DNA from: Chitinophaga pinensis
Lineage (GTDB): Bacteria > Bacteroidota > Bacteroidia > 2-12-FULL-35-15
Assembly (NCBI GenBank): GCA_945885475.1
Contig: CAMCYR010000008.1
Span: 1-64,000 of the forward strand
Length of the DNA: 64,000 nt
Direction of reading: 5' to 3'
Shown here: piece by piece, positions 1 to 7,738 of the stretch
Layout: each line of letters opens with the position of its first letter
How positions within the stretch are numbered: position 1 is the first letter of the stretch
Program-made: the position numbers and the translations under genes
Notes under the pieces: model-generated
Seen by the model: the letters and a program-made list of their open reading frames with translations, nothing else
What the model was told of the DNA's origin: nothing
The model's database searches: none

Positions 1-573
1 GCTGCGACTATTATTTTGTTAACAATAAAGAAAAAAAGTGACATTACTTTTTTAGGTTTAAATAAAACTAAAAGCTTCATAATGGTAATTATCCCAATAT
101 TGCTGTTTACAATTTTTGGCGCAAATAATGACCAAAATTTAAATAGACATTTCTATGGTTTTTTAGTTGGGACTTCTTTAACGTTATATGCAGTATTTGA
201 AGAATATGGCTGGCGTGGTTTTTTACAAAATGAATTTGCGAATCTCAAACCATTTTTGAGGGCTATAATAATTAGTTCATTTTGGTATTTATGGCACTTA
301 AGTTTTATATCAAACGACACAACAGTATTTGACGAATTAAAATTTTTCGGAATACTTGTTTTTGCTAGCTGGGGAATTGGTGCTATTGCCGAAAAAACCA
401 AATCAGTATTTGCATGTGCTTGCTTTCATTTAATAGGTAGCATTTTGACTTTTTCTCCTTTAATATCAAACTCATTTGACAATCAAACACGTTATATAAT
501 TTTCGGAATATGTTTATTTTCTTGGATTATAATTGTTAATACTAGGGAGAAGTCAATGATAAAACGGAAATAA
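1..573 (+). CDS. CPBP-family intramembrane metalloprotease, 5' partial
   Basis: The frame is open from the first base, so the start lies outside the window; about 190 residues are visible. The protein is strongly hydrophobic, with several membrane segments. It carries the CPBP (CAAX protease/bacteriocin-processing) signature: EEYGWRGF (EExxxR) about one third of the way in, then WYLWHLSF and later FHLIG, which supply the family histidines. Members are intramembrane proteases, in bacteria often linked to bacteriocin self-immunity or protein maturation; the substrate here is unknown. An attC-like hairpin follows directly, so this looks like the gene of an integron cassette. Family assignment is firm, role is not. 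Confidence 0.75.
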   Translation, partial: AATIILLTIKKKSDITFLGLNKTKSFIMVIIPILLFTIFGANNDQNLNRHFYGFLVGTSLTLYAVFEEYGWRGFLQNEFANLKPFLRAIIISSFWYLWHLSFISNDTTVFDELKFFGILVFASWGIGAIAEKTKSVFACACFHLIGSILTFSPLISNSFDNQTRYIIFGICLFSWIIIVNTREKSMIKRK

Positions 574-581
574 TGCACAAC

Positions 582-713
582 TGCTAACAGCACCTACCCA
601 AAAGTGGCGAGTTCGTCCTTCGTAAGACAGTTTATCGTATATTTGAAATGCAGTTTTCCGTTTGAAGTTCAGTGGTAAAATCGCCACCTTCGGGTAGCTG
701 CAAACCGTTATAT
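582..713 (+). other. attC-like integron recombination site 1
   Basis: A 132-bp imperfect inverted repeat separates two unrelated genes. The left arm (AACAGCACCTACCC, about 586-599, then GTGGCGA at 604-610) pairs with the right arm (TCGCCAC at 681-687, then GGGTAGCTGC at 692-701). The site ends in GTTATAT (707-713), which fits the GTTRRRY R' core except at one position. The left core TGCTAAC is degenerate relative to RYYYAAC. The same arms recur at 1485-1616. Length, polarity and position after a + strand gene match integron attC sites. Confidence 0.75.
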
Positions 714-757
714 GCCATATTTCGACCACCACCAATCGACAGAAATCAAATAAATAG

Positions 758-788
758 TTTCATTTTAACGAAACTTTTAGTATCTTTG
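758..788 (+). promoter_or_regulatory. Bacteroidota-type promoter of the higBA cassette
   Basis: TATCTTTG at 781-788 matches the -7 consensus TAnnTTTG, with a TTT at 758-760 about 20 bases upstream as a -33 box. Transcription would start near 795, 16 bases before the toxin ATG. Cassette toxin-antitoxin genes usually carry their own promoter, which this supports. Confidence 0.5.
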
Positions 789-810
789 ACACAATGAATA
801 ATTATAATGA

Positions 811-1167
811 ATGGACAAACATTTTGAAATCCTATTTTTAGACGAAGCATTTGAATTTTTGAGCAGTTTGGAACGCAAGCATTACGAAAAGATACTTTAC
901 AATATTCGTAAATCTCAGGTTGAACTTGATCCTGAACTTTTCAAAAAACTCTCGGTCGACATTTGGGAATTTAGGACATTATACCAAGGACTTCAATATC
1001 GGCTACTTGCTTTTTGGGACAAGACTTCGGCAACGGATACTTTGGTTGTTTCGACACACGGATTTATCAAAAAAAGAAGCAAAGTTCCAGACAATGAAAT
1101 TCAAAAAGCAGTTAACACTAGGACAAAATATTTAGCAGACAAACAAGTAAAAAACAAGAAAAAATGA
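811..1167 (+). CDS. higB: HigB/RelE-type toxin (phage-derived Gp49-like)
   Basis: 118 residues, the usual size for the Gp49/HigB branch of the RelE superfamily. The order of elements fits: an N-terminal helix pair (FLSSLERKHYEKILYNI), then LWEFR-like IWEFRTLYQGLQYRLLAFW, then a strand ending in VVSTHGFIKKRSKVPDNEI, where the TxGFxKKxxKtP motif is typical. The family cleaves mRNA on the ribosome. The stop overlaps the downstream HTH gene by four bases (ATGA), the classic toxin-then-antitoxin order of hig modules. The pair sits alone between two attC sites, as TA modules do in sedentary chromosomal integrons, where they stabilise cassette arrays. Confidence 0.88.
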   Translation: MDKHFEILFLDEAFEFLSSLERKHYEKILYNIRKSQVELDPELFKKLSVDIWEFRTLYQGLQYRLLAFWDKTSATDTLVVSTHGFIKKRSKVPDNEIQKAVNTRTKYLADKQVKNKKK

Positions 1168-1478
1168 AAGCACATACTTTAGACCAAGTGCAAGACAAAC
1201 TAATTGGTAAAATAGGGACACCTGAAAGAGACATATTTGAATATGAACTTCAAATGGACTTAATTGGTAAAGCCATCAAGCAAACTCGACAAGAACGACA
1301 CTTGACACAAGAAGAACTAGGAAAACTAATTGGTGTTCAAAAAGCACAAATTTCACGACTAGAAAACAATGCAAGCAACGTAACAATGGACACGTTATTA
1401 AGAGTTTTTACTGCACTAAAAGCAAAAATTAAACTACAAGTAGAGCTGCCAAACTTGAACATTAGCATTGGAAAATAA
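1164..1478 (+). CDS. higA: HigA-type XRE-family antitoxin
   Basis: 104 residues. The second half is a Cro/CI helix-turn-helix: IKQTRQERHLTQEELGKLIGV, then QKAQISRLENNASNVTMDTL, the canonical XRE sequence. The N-terminal third probably contacts the toxin. Its ATG overlaps the toxin stop (ATGA), implying translational coupling. The protein should neutralise HigB and repress the operon from the promoter just upstream. It ends seven bases before attC 2, so the cassette holds nothing else. Confidence 0.88.
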   Translation: MKAHTLDQVQDKLIGKIGTPERDIFEYELQMDLIGKAIKQTRQERHLTQEELGKLIGVQKAQISRLENNASNVTMDTLLRVFTALKAKIKLQVELPNLNISIGK

Positions 1479-1484
1479 TACGGC

Positions 1485-1616
1485 ATATAACAGCACCTAC
1501 CCAAAAGGCAGGGTTTCATGTTCCAAAGACAGTTTTGTGGTTAATCAAACATTAGTTTTTCAAATAAAGTTTTGTGGTAAAAGTCCCGCCCTTAGGTTAG
1601 CTGCCAAACGTTATAG
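1485..1616 (+). other. attC-like integron recombination site 2
   Basis: 132 bp, the same length as sites 1 and 3. It starts ATATAAC and ends GTTATAG (1610-1616). The left arm AACAGCACCTACCC is identical to site 1. It pairs with GGTTAGCTGCC near 1595-1605, and GGCAGGG pairs with CCCGCC near 1585-1590. The interior differs from site 1. It immediately follows the higA stop. Confidence 0.8.
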
Positions 1617-1626
1617 GTGATTTAAT

Positions 1627-2160
1627 ATGAAATGGTTTAAACAAATACTTGGAATTTTTGGGGAAGGAAATTCAGTCGTGATCGCTGAACCCTCGCAGAT
1701 TTTAATCCAACAAGATTATTATTCAATCGCCTGGGGATTAAAACATAAAGGTTATTACATAAGTTCGGAAGGAATAAAGTATTCCTACGATAAACCGAAA
1801 CAATGGAATTTTTATGAAAGACTAAACCATAATGGCCAAAAAGAAAGAAGTTGGGGTAATGATAAAATAAGCTTTATCGAAAGGAATAAGCTCCTTAAGA
1901 ATCTAGGGGTTTGCAAAATAAGTTATACAAAATCTAAATTTGATCAAGACAAACTTTTTTATATAATTGATGAATTAACCAACTCTGAATTAATTGAAAC
2001 AATGGTTGGCGGTTGTGATATGGGTTTGCACTCAACATCATTATTAATTTTCGACAATTTAAATAATACCTACAAAAGAATCTTATTAGGATGTCAAGGC
2101 GATTTTTTCCTTGAGCTTAAAACTGACAAAAAAAAGATTATTTATGATTTGATCAAATAA
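1627..2160 (+). CDS. Hypothetical cassette protein
   Basis: 177 residues, no recognised family. It lacks a signal peptide and membrane segments and is mixed in composition with many aromatic residues. Motifs such as YYSIAWGLKHKGYYISSEGIKYSYDKP and a C-terminal GGCDMGLHSTSLLIFD suggest a compact alpha/beta fold, perhaps an immunity-like protein. The ATG at 1627 lies 11 bases after the R' box of attC 2, the usual tight packing in cassettes, and the stop is six bases before attC 3. A single-gene cassette of unknown function. Confidence 0.6.
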   Translation: MKWFKQILGIFGEGNSVVIAEPSQILIQQDYYSIAWGLKHKGYYISSEGIKYSYDKPKQWNFYERLNHNGQKERSWGNDKISFIERNKLLKNLGVCKISYTKSKFDQDKLFYIIDELTNSELIETMVGGCDMGLHSTSLLIFDNLNNTYKRILLGCQGDFFLELKTDKKKIIYDLIK

Positions 2161-2165
2161 ACCAC

Positions 2166-2297
2166 CTATAACACAGGTCTGGCGCCATTTGGGCATCTCG
2201 CTCCGCAAGACAAATATTAATTGACTTTGAAATCAGGCTTCGCAATTAAAAATATAGTAAGAAACCCAAACGAGCGCCAGGCCTGGGAACGTTACCG
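2166..2297 (+). other. attC-like integron recombination site 3
   Basis: 132 bp. Begins CTATAAC (2166-2172) and ends GTTACCG (2291-2297). Arms: ACAGGTCTGGCGCC (2172-2185) pairs with GAGCGCCAGGCCTGGG (2272-2286), and GGGC/GTTT stretches pair further in. Its sequence differs from sites 1 and 2, but the size and architecture are the same, which is the behaviour of attC sites (conserved structure, variable sequence). Confidence 0.75.
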
Positions 2298-2342
2298 GTC
2301 ATGCTAGGACGACAACCGACTATTAACAATTAAGAAATTAAA

Positions 2343-4310
2343 ATGACAAGAAGTTACTACTCAAATACAATTTCGGACTTCTTGCAAGACGATGAAACAC
2401 GAATTCTTGGACAACTAAGTTTGCATCACAATCATGCACTTGAAGACTTACAAAAAAACGCTTGGGTTAAACAAATAACAATTCTAAAAGACACACTGCA
2501 AAGTATTGACAACGGACAAATATATTTTGAATTTTCAATCCCACGTATGGGCAAGCGAGTTGACAACGTTTTAATAATTAACGACCTCATTTTTGTTTTA
2601 GAATTTAAAGTTGGTGACAATCAATATCAGAAACACTCAATAGAACAAGTGGTTGACTATTGTTTGGACTTGCAAAATTTTCACGAAGGCAGCCATCATG
2701 AAAAATTAATTCCTGTATTGATTTCTACAAAAGCAGAAACGATAGAAAACGTATTTACGGTTGAAGACAATTTGTTTGAGCCTTTAAAAGCTAATCAACA
2801 GAATTTATGTGACGTAATAAACAAGACACTTTTACAAAGCAACGGAAAACAAATAAATGCTACTGACTGGGAAAATTCAATTTACAAACCCACGCCAACT
2901 ATTATTGAAGCTGCACAAGCTCTCTACAAGGGGCACAATGTAAAAGAGATTTCAAGGCACGATGCAGGAGCAATCAATCTTTCAAAGACAACCGACTGCA
3001 TCAATAACATAATTGAAACTGCAAAAAGAGAAAATAAAAAATCAATTTGTTTTTTGACTGGAGTTCCTGGTGCTGGGAAAACATTAGCAGGACTAAATAT
3101 TGCTAACGAAAGAATGAAAGCGGATGAAGATGAACATGCAGTTTTTCTTTCTGGAAATGGGCCGTTAGTAGATGTTTTGAGAGAAGCCTTAACCAGAGAT
3201 GAAGTTGCAACATCAAAAGAAAATGGTGAACCACTGACAAAAAAAGTTGCTGCAATAAAAGCTAACGCTTTTATTCAAAATATTCATCACTTTAGAGATG
3301 ACAATTTAATTTCTAAAAAAGCACCAGTTGAAAAGGTTGTAGTATTTGACGAAGCACAGAGAGCTTGGGCAAAGGAACAGGTAAGCTCCTTTATGAAACG
3401 AAAAAAAGGAGTTGAAGATTTTGACATGTCAGAGCCAGAGTTCTTAATCAGTGTTATGGATAGACACGAAGACTGGTGCACAATCATTTGTTTAATCGGA
3501 GGCGGACAAGAAATAAATACTGGTGAGGCCGGAGTTTCTGAATGGCTTTCTTCTTTGAAAAACAACTACCCCCATTGGGATATTCATTACTCAAATTTGA
3601 TTTCTACAGACGATAATTATTTATCAGACACTGAATTACGAAATTGGGTTCAATCTGTAGCCACTGAAAAACATGAATTGCATTTATCGGTTTCTGTAAG
3701 GTCTTTTCGTTCAGAGAAAATTTCCGAATTAATGCACGAAATTTTAGAAGCAAAACATGAAAGAGCAAATACTATTTTAGGAGAAGTCAAAAATGATTTT
3801 CCAATTTTAATTACTAGAGACTTGACAACAGCAAAAAAATGGTTAAGAACTCAAGCAAAAGGAAGTGAAAGAATTGGACTAGTTGCAAGTTCAGGCGGTA
3901 GAAGATTAAGACCTTTAGGAATTGATGTGAAGAATGAAATTTCTGCTCCTAATTGGTTCTTGAATAATTCTGATGATATTCGTTCTTCTTATTTCTTGGA
4001 AGAAATAGCAACTGAATTTGACATACAAGGATTAGAAATTGATTGGGTTTGTTTAGCCTGGGACATCAACTATTATTTTGAAAACGGAAAATGGAATTGT
4101 CAATACTTTTCAGGGACAAAGTGGCAAAATATCTACAATGAAAACGACAAAACATATTTGCAAAATGCATACAGAGTGCTTTTGACCAGAGCCAGACAAG
4201 GACTAATAATTTATATTCCAGAAGGTGACGACCTTGACCATACAAGACCAAAAGAACTGTATGACCAAACATTTAATTACTTTCAATCATGCGGAATACA
4301 GAATATATAA
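2343..4310 (+). CDS. DUF2075-family ATPase (Schlafen group 3-like DNA/RNA helicase domain)
   Basis: 655 residues, cytoplasmic. The N-terminal ~200 residues contain a restriction-endonuclease-like stretch (IYFEFSIPRMGKRVDNVLI, then VLEFKVG), resembling a PD-(D/E)xK core with D, E and K. The ATPase follows: Walker A LTGVPGAGKTLAGL near residue 240, Walker B VVVFDEAQRAW near 335, and a C-terminal helicase-like motif VLLTRARQGLIIYIP. DUF2075 proteins are found in defence islands and mobile elements, but their substrate is generally unknown. As an integron cassette it is long (about 2 kb). Nuclease-ATPase architecture suggests nucleic-acid targeting, possibly anti-phage; this is inference. Confidence 0.75.
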   Translation: MTRSYYSNTISDFLQDDETRILGQLSLHHNHALEDLQKNAWVKQITILKDTLQSIDNGQIYFEFSIPRMGKRVDNVLIINDLIFVLEFKVGDNQYQKHSIEQVVDYCLDLQNFHEGSHHEKLIPVLISTKAETIENVFTVEDNLFEPLKANQQNLCDVINKTLLQSNGKQINATDWENSIYKPTPTIIEAAQALYKGHNVKEISRHDAGAINLSKTTDCINNIIETAKRENKKSICFLTGVPGAGKTLAGLNIANERMKADEDEHAVFLSGNGPLVDVLREALTRDEVATSKENGEPLTKKVAAIKANAFIQNIHHFRDDNLISKKAPVEKVVVFDEAQRAWAKEQVSSFMKRKKGVEDFDMSEPEFLISVMDRHEDWCTIICLIGGGQEINTGEAGVSEWLSSLKNNYPHWDIHYSNLISTDDNYLSDTELRNWVQSVATEKHELHLSVSVRSFRSEKISELMHEILEAKHERANTILGEVKNDFPILITRDLTTAKKWLRTQAKGSERIGLVASSGGRRLRPLGIDVKNEISAPNWFLNNSDDIRSSYFLEEIATEFDIQGLEIDWVCLAWDINYYFENGKWNCQYFSGTKWQNIYNENDKTYLQNAYRVLLTRARQGLIIYIPEGDDLDHTRPKELYDQTFNYFQSCGIQNI

Positions 4311-4461
4311 TGACATCAGAAAAAGAAGCACGAACCGGTAACACGGGTTTGGCAAAAGTGGCGGTTCAGTGCTCCGCAGACACATTTATGGTTAATCAAA
4401 GTTTGGTTCTCCGCATCAACATTTGTGGTGAAAATCCTCAACTTCTTAAACCCGAAACCGT

Positions 4462-6145
4462 CAAACTGTCTAAAAACTAACAACCTTTTGTTTACTACTT
4501 TCAATAAGTAATTGCAAATAAAAAATGTAATTAAATTACATTTGTACATGCAATTTATACAAGGAAAAATCAGAACTCAAAGCATCCTTTTCCCTGAATC
4601 GTTAGATCAGATTATTGATCAAAACAACGAAGTGCGCATCATCGACCTATTTGTTGAAAGTATCAATCCCGCAGATTTCAAGTTTGTAATTAAAACTTCT
4701 ATTGAAGGAAGACCTTCTTATAACCCGAAGGATTTACTAAAGCTTTTTGTGTATGGATACTTAAATCAAATACGGTCCTCACGTGCATTAGAAAAGGAAT
4801 GCAAAAGAAACATTGAATTGATGTGGTTAATGAAAGAGCTTGCTCCTGACCACAATACCATTTCAAATTTCAGAAAAGAAAATGAAAAAGCAATTCGTAA
4901 GGTGTTCCGTTACACTGTTAGTATTGCCAAGCAATTTGATTTAATCGGTGGAAAATTAGTTGCTGGCGATAGCACCAAACTTCGCGCACAAAATTCTAAG
5001 AAAAATAATTTTAATGCTCGTAAGATTGAAAGACATCTTGCTTACATTGATAACAAGCTTAATGAATATAATAAAGCGATTGAGTTTGCAGATGATGAAA
5101 ACAAAAAGTTAATTCAATTAGAAATTCTAAAACAAAACAGACGCAAAAGACAATATCAAAACTATACAGCTATTCTAGAGCAGACAGGAGAAGTTCAGAT
5201 ATCTACTTCCGATCCTGATAGCAGACAACTTATCACCCGTAACAATATAACAGAAGTAGCTTACAATATCCAAACCGTAGTAGATGCAAAACATAACTTG
5301 CCAATTGATTATAAAGTAACCAATGAAAATGATAGCAAAGCAATGGGAGCTATGCTCAGGAGAACAAAAATAATTTTAAATTCAACCGATTTTACTGCTC
5401 TTTACGATAAAGGATATCACACCGGAAGTGAAATTAAAACTGCTATTGATTTAGGAATACACATCATGGTTGCAATTCCGGAAGTGGCTTCCAATGCACC
5501 TGATACAGCTTATAATGTTGCAAATTTTAAATACGATAAAGTAAATGATACATATACTTGTGCGCAAGCACAAGTATTAACAACAAACGGAAGTTGGTAT
5601 AAGAAAAACAGAGGCAAATCATTTACTCAAATGAAACACTACAAAACAAAAGCTTGTAGTACTTGTCCTGTGAAAGATTTATGCACAAAGAATAAAGATG
5701 GAAGATTAATAGAACGCAGTGAGCATGCACCTTTTATTGAACAAAATAAATTAAACATTGAAGCGAATCCAACACTTTACAAAAAGCGACAAGCAATTGT
5801 GGAACATCCTTATGGAATATTAAAAAGGCAATGGGGCTTTTATTACATCATGACAAAGAAAACAAAAAAGCATGCTAGTGCTGATGTTGGATTGATGTTT
5901 ACCGCTTACAATTTGCGAAGGATAATGAACATTGTTGATAAAAATGTGTTTAAAAAGTTCCTAGAAGAGCTTGGCTTTTTATTTTTTGAAAAAATAACCT
6001 CTCCAAACAAAAATAAAATCATTAGGATGGTTCCAATTTTTGAAGAATCAAAAACAAATTACTTTTTTAGAGTCGCTTAAATCAAATGTAAATCAATCTT
6101 TTATTTACTATATTTGATTTTAATTCGCAGTTTTTAGACAAACTG
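4462..6145 (+). mobile_element. IS1182-family insertion sequence
   Basis: 1684 bp. The ends are imperfect inverted repeats, CAAACTGTCTAAAAACT on the left and the complement of CAGTTTGTCTAAAAACT on the right (14 of 17 identical). Both ends are flanked by CCGT (4458-4461 and 6146-6149), a 4-bp target duplication. It carries a single transposase gene with an intact frame, so it is probably functional. It split attC site 4 at its R' core. Confidence 0.85.
4548..6080 (+). CDS. IS1182-family DDE transposase
   Basis: 510 residues from the ATG at 4548; the in-frame TTG at 4512 is upstream of a better start. The N-terminal DUF772-type domain is visible (GRPSYNPKDLLKLFVYGYLNQIRSSRALE, interrupted here only by length). 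It is followed by the typical DHNTISNFRK, then the DDE catalytic region: VAGDSTKLRA, later ALYDKGYHTGSEI, and the C-terminal VEHPYGILKRQWGFYY. CxxC-containing insertion STCPVKDLCTK is also typical. The frame is uninterrupted and the gene fills the IS, so the enzyme is likely active. Promoter-like TACATTTG lies just before the ATG. Confidence 0.92.
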   Translation: MQFIQGKIRTQSILFPESLDQIIDQNNEVRIIDLFVESINPADFKFVIKTSIEGRPSYNPKDLLKLFVYGYLNQIRSSRALEKECKRNIELMWLMKELAPDHNTISNFRKENEKAIRKVFRYTVSIAKQFDLIGGKLVAGDSTKLRAQNSKKNNFNARKIERHLAYIDNKLNEYNKAIEFADDENKKLIQLEILKQNRRKRQYQNYTAILEQTGEVQISTSDPDSRQLITRNNITEVAYNIQTVVDAKHNLPIDYKVTNENDSKAMGAMLRRTKIILNSTDFTALYDKGYHTGSEIKTAIDLGIHIMVAIPEVASNAPDTAYNVANFKYDKVNDTYTCAQAQVLTTNGSWYKKNRGKSFTQMKHYKTKACSTCPVKDLCTKNKDGRLIERSEHAPFIEQNKLNIEANPTLYKKRQAIVEHPYGILKRQWGFYYIMTKKTKKHASADVGLMFTAYNLRRIMNIVDKNVFKKFLEELGFLFFEKITSPNKNKIIRMVPIFEESKTNYFFRVA

Positions 6146-6318
6146 CCGTTATGGGCAAGTTTAAAAAACGAAGCGGTCAGACTAGAGAACCTCCAAAGAC
6201 AATCAATATCGACAGTTCATAATGAGTTTAGACATCAAATAAACGTGGAGACCAGCGACCACAAAAAACGGGGCGAAATCGAAAAGCCAAATGAGTAGAA
6301 AACAAAATTCAATTTATT

Positions 6319-6555
6319 ATGAAATCAAAATTAGTAGCGTTTTTATTATGGTTCTTTCTGGGTTGGTTATCAATGCACAGATTTTATGTAGGTAAAATTG
6401 GTTCAGGTATCCTTTATCTTCTTACAGGACAGCTTTTAGGAATTGGTTGGATTGTTGACTTATTCTTACTTGGTGGAATGGTTGATAATTGCAACAACAA
6501 GAAGGAAATCAAAGACCTTAAAAGAGAAGTAAAAATTACACAAGCAATGCAATAA
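6319..6555 (+). CDS. TM2 domain-containing small membrane protein
   Basis: 78 residues. The TM2 domain fills most of it: a first membrane segment, then the signature WLSMHRFYVGKIGSGILYLLT (G/S-x-HRFYxGk), then a second segment GIGWIVDLFLLGGMVDNCN ending in D and N as usual. The C-terminal tail is charged. Function of bacterial TM2 proteins is unknown. It is followed by a strong terminator rather than an attC site, so it may not be a true cassette despite lying just after attC 4. Confidence 0.82.
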   Translation: MKSKLVAFLLWFFLGWLSMHRFYVGKIGSGILYLLTGQLLGIGWIVDLFLLGGMVDNCNNKKEIKDLKREVKITQAMQ

Positions 6556-6561
6556 TTAAAA

Positions 6562-6590
6562 AAACGGGTGGGCTAACGCCCACCCGTTAA
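6562..6590 (+). terminator. Rho-independent terminator after the TM2 gene
   Basis: AACGGGTGGGC - taac - GCCCACCCGTT is an 11-bp perfect stem, seven bases after the TM2 stop. An A-run precedes it and TTAAATTT follows, so it could act in both directions. Confidence 0.75.
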
Positions 6591-6616
6591 ATTTATCATT
6601 CTAAAAATATTCAACT

Positions 6617-6679
6617 ATGAACATAAAGTCAGTAGCGTTAAAAAGCATATTTATTGTAATGGTGTGGAAATTCCGCTGA
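6617..6679 (+). pseudogene. Severed 5' end of a gene at an IS21 boundary
   Basis: An ATG opens 20 codons (MNIKSVALKSIFIVMVWKFR) with a signal-peptide-like basic-then-hydrophobic pattern. The frame stops exactly where the IS21-like repeats begin. It looks like the start of a secreted-protein gene cut by the insertion. It may once have belonged to the T9SS C-terminus at 7272-7622, but nothing proves this. Confidence 0.35.
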
Positions 6680-7018
6680 AAGAGACCCCACTTGACCGGT
6701 TGAAAGAGGCCCCACTTGACCGGAGCAAACTGACCCCAGAAGATCGGAGCAAACTGACCCCACCGTTTTTAGTTTAATCATACTGTTTTTCAGATTGATT
6801 TTTTTTGTTTTTGATTCGTAAATTATACGCTTCAGTAAACTTAATAAATCATGGCGAATAAAGCAATTAGTATGAGCAAAATACGACAAATCATAAAACT
6901 CTATTCCCAGCAAATGGGAAAGAGAAAAATCGGAGAACGTCTTGGTATGTCCAAGAATACAGTAAAGCTCTATATTGAGCAGTTTCACTGTAAGCTTCCC
7001 CAAAGTTCGGCCAGTTAA
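6676..7018 (+). mobile_element. IS21-family element remnant
   Basis: The segment opens with repeated end motifs typical of IS21 termini: two copies of TTGAAAGAGGCCCCACTTGACCGG-type sequence, then two of GGAGCAAACTGACCCC (about 6676-6766). After a 85-bp leader comes the N-terminal part of istA (6851-7018). No istB or right end is visible, so most of the element is deleted. Confidence 0.7.
6851..7018 (+). pseudogene. istA: Truncated IS21 transposase IstA (N-terminal fragment)
   Basis: 55 codons from ATG to TAA. The residues match the IstA start: MANKAISMSKIRQIIKLYSQ, then KIGERLGMSKNTVKLYIEQF, a helix-turn-helix. After EQF the normal sequence stops and a short unrelated tail leads to a stop, marking the deletion breakpoint near 6985. 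Full IstA is about 500 residues, so this is dead. Confidence 0.75.
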
Positions 7019-7065
7019 AAATAGAAAACAAGGAAAAGTTTTACTAATTTTAAATGGAAGAAAAA

Positions 7066-7176
7066 ATGAAAAAGACCCAATTTACCGAGACTCAAATTGT
7101 AACCATGTTGAAGCAACATGAGCAAGGAGTAAAAGTATTTGATATTGCCAGATCAAATGGAATATTGATACTATAG
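7066..7176 (+). pseudogene. Truncated IS3-family OrfA fragment
   Basis: 36 codons, MKKTQFTETQIVTMLKQHEQ followed by GVKVFDIARSNGI, the first helix-turn-helix of IS3-family OrfA proteins. The sequence then breaks off before the usual ATFYNWK motif and stops. It lies directly after the IS21 relic and before a decayed attC, so this is a graveyard of nested insertions. Confidence 0.7.
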
Positions 7177-7183
7177 CTCATCC

Positions 7184-7273
7184 CATATTAGCTACTGGCA
7201 ATTTTTGGGTGTTAAAGCTCAAATGCTTAAATTTGCATAATAAAAAATTGGTAGTAGCTGCCAAATGTTAGCG
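7184..7273 (+). other. Decayed attC-like site 5
   Basis: Arms AGCTACTGGCAATTTTT (about 7190-7206) and AAAAATTGGTAGTAGCT (7243-7259) form a long hairpin. The right end, GCTGCCAAATGTTAGCG, parallels GCTGCCAAACGTTATAG of site 2, and GTTAGCG is a GTTRRRY-like core. The left core is not recognisable (CATATTA where CATATAAC is expected), and the site is shorter (90 bp). Probably an inactive remnant. Confidence 0.5.
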
Positions 7274-7622
7274 GTCATTCATATTTTTACAACGGTATTA
7301 TGGTTTAGGGGAATTTGAAGTTTATACAACTGATTGTAATTGCGGAAATAATTCAACGGTTGGAGTTGTTGATGAAGTTCATAAGGAAAACAATTTTGAA
7401 CTCCATGTTTATCCAAATCCTGCAACTGAATTCATAACAATCAAAACGAACGTAACAGAAAAAACAAATCTTCAAATTTATGATTTACATGGAAAATTGT
7501 GGTTGAATAAAGTAATAACAGCATCAGCAACCACCATAAGTACAAGTCAATTGCTAGTTGGAACTTACATTGCAGAGCACAGCAAAAAACAAATGATTAA
7601 AAAGTTTGTAAAAATAAAATAG
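7272..7622 (+). pseudogene. C-terminal fragment of a T9SS-secreted protein
   Basis: An open frame with no start codon begins just after the decayed attC. Its last ~80 codons are a type A T9SS sorting domain: LHVYPNPATEFITIK (the YPNPxxxxxxI signature), then LQIYDLHGKLW, then LLVGTYIAEHSKKQMIKKFVK. The sorting domain is complete, but only about 35 residues precede it. The rest of the gene was lost in the recombination or insertion events to its left. Confidence 0.75.
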
Positions 7623-7738
7623 GAAACAATATTACAGAATATATGAACCACTAGCTTAATTTTCTCAAATTAAAAAAGGTACACAAGTTAATCCTGAGAC
7701 TTTTTTTTTAAAAACTTTATATTTAAAACAATATTAGT

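Larger units (their letters stand above)
4336..6154 (+). other. attC-like site 4, interrupted by an IS
   Basis: The left part (4336-4461) begins CGGTAAC and ACGGGTTTGGC; the right part is 6150-6154. Removing 4462-6149 (the IS plus one copy of a CCGT duplication) rebuilds a 131-bp site ending AAACCCGAAACCGTTATGG. Its AAACCCG pairs with CGGGTTT at the left end and its R' box is GTTATGG. The length agrees with the three intact neighbours, which supports both the attC call and the IS boundaries. Confidence 0.7.

Noticed and set aside
6638-7003. Minus-strand 121-codon frame over the IS21 relic
   Set aside because: It is antisense to IS end repeats and the istA stub, with repeat-like SGQVGPLSTG composition.
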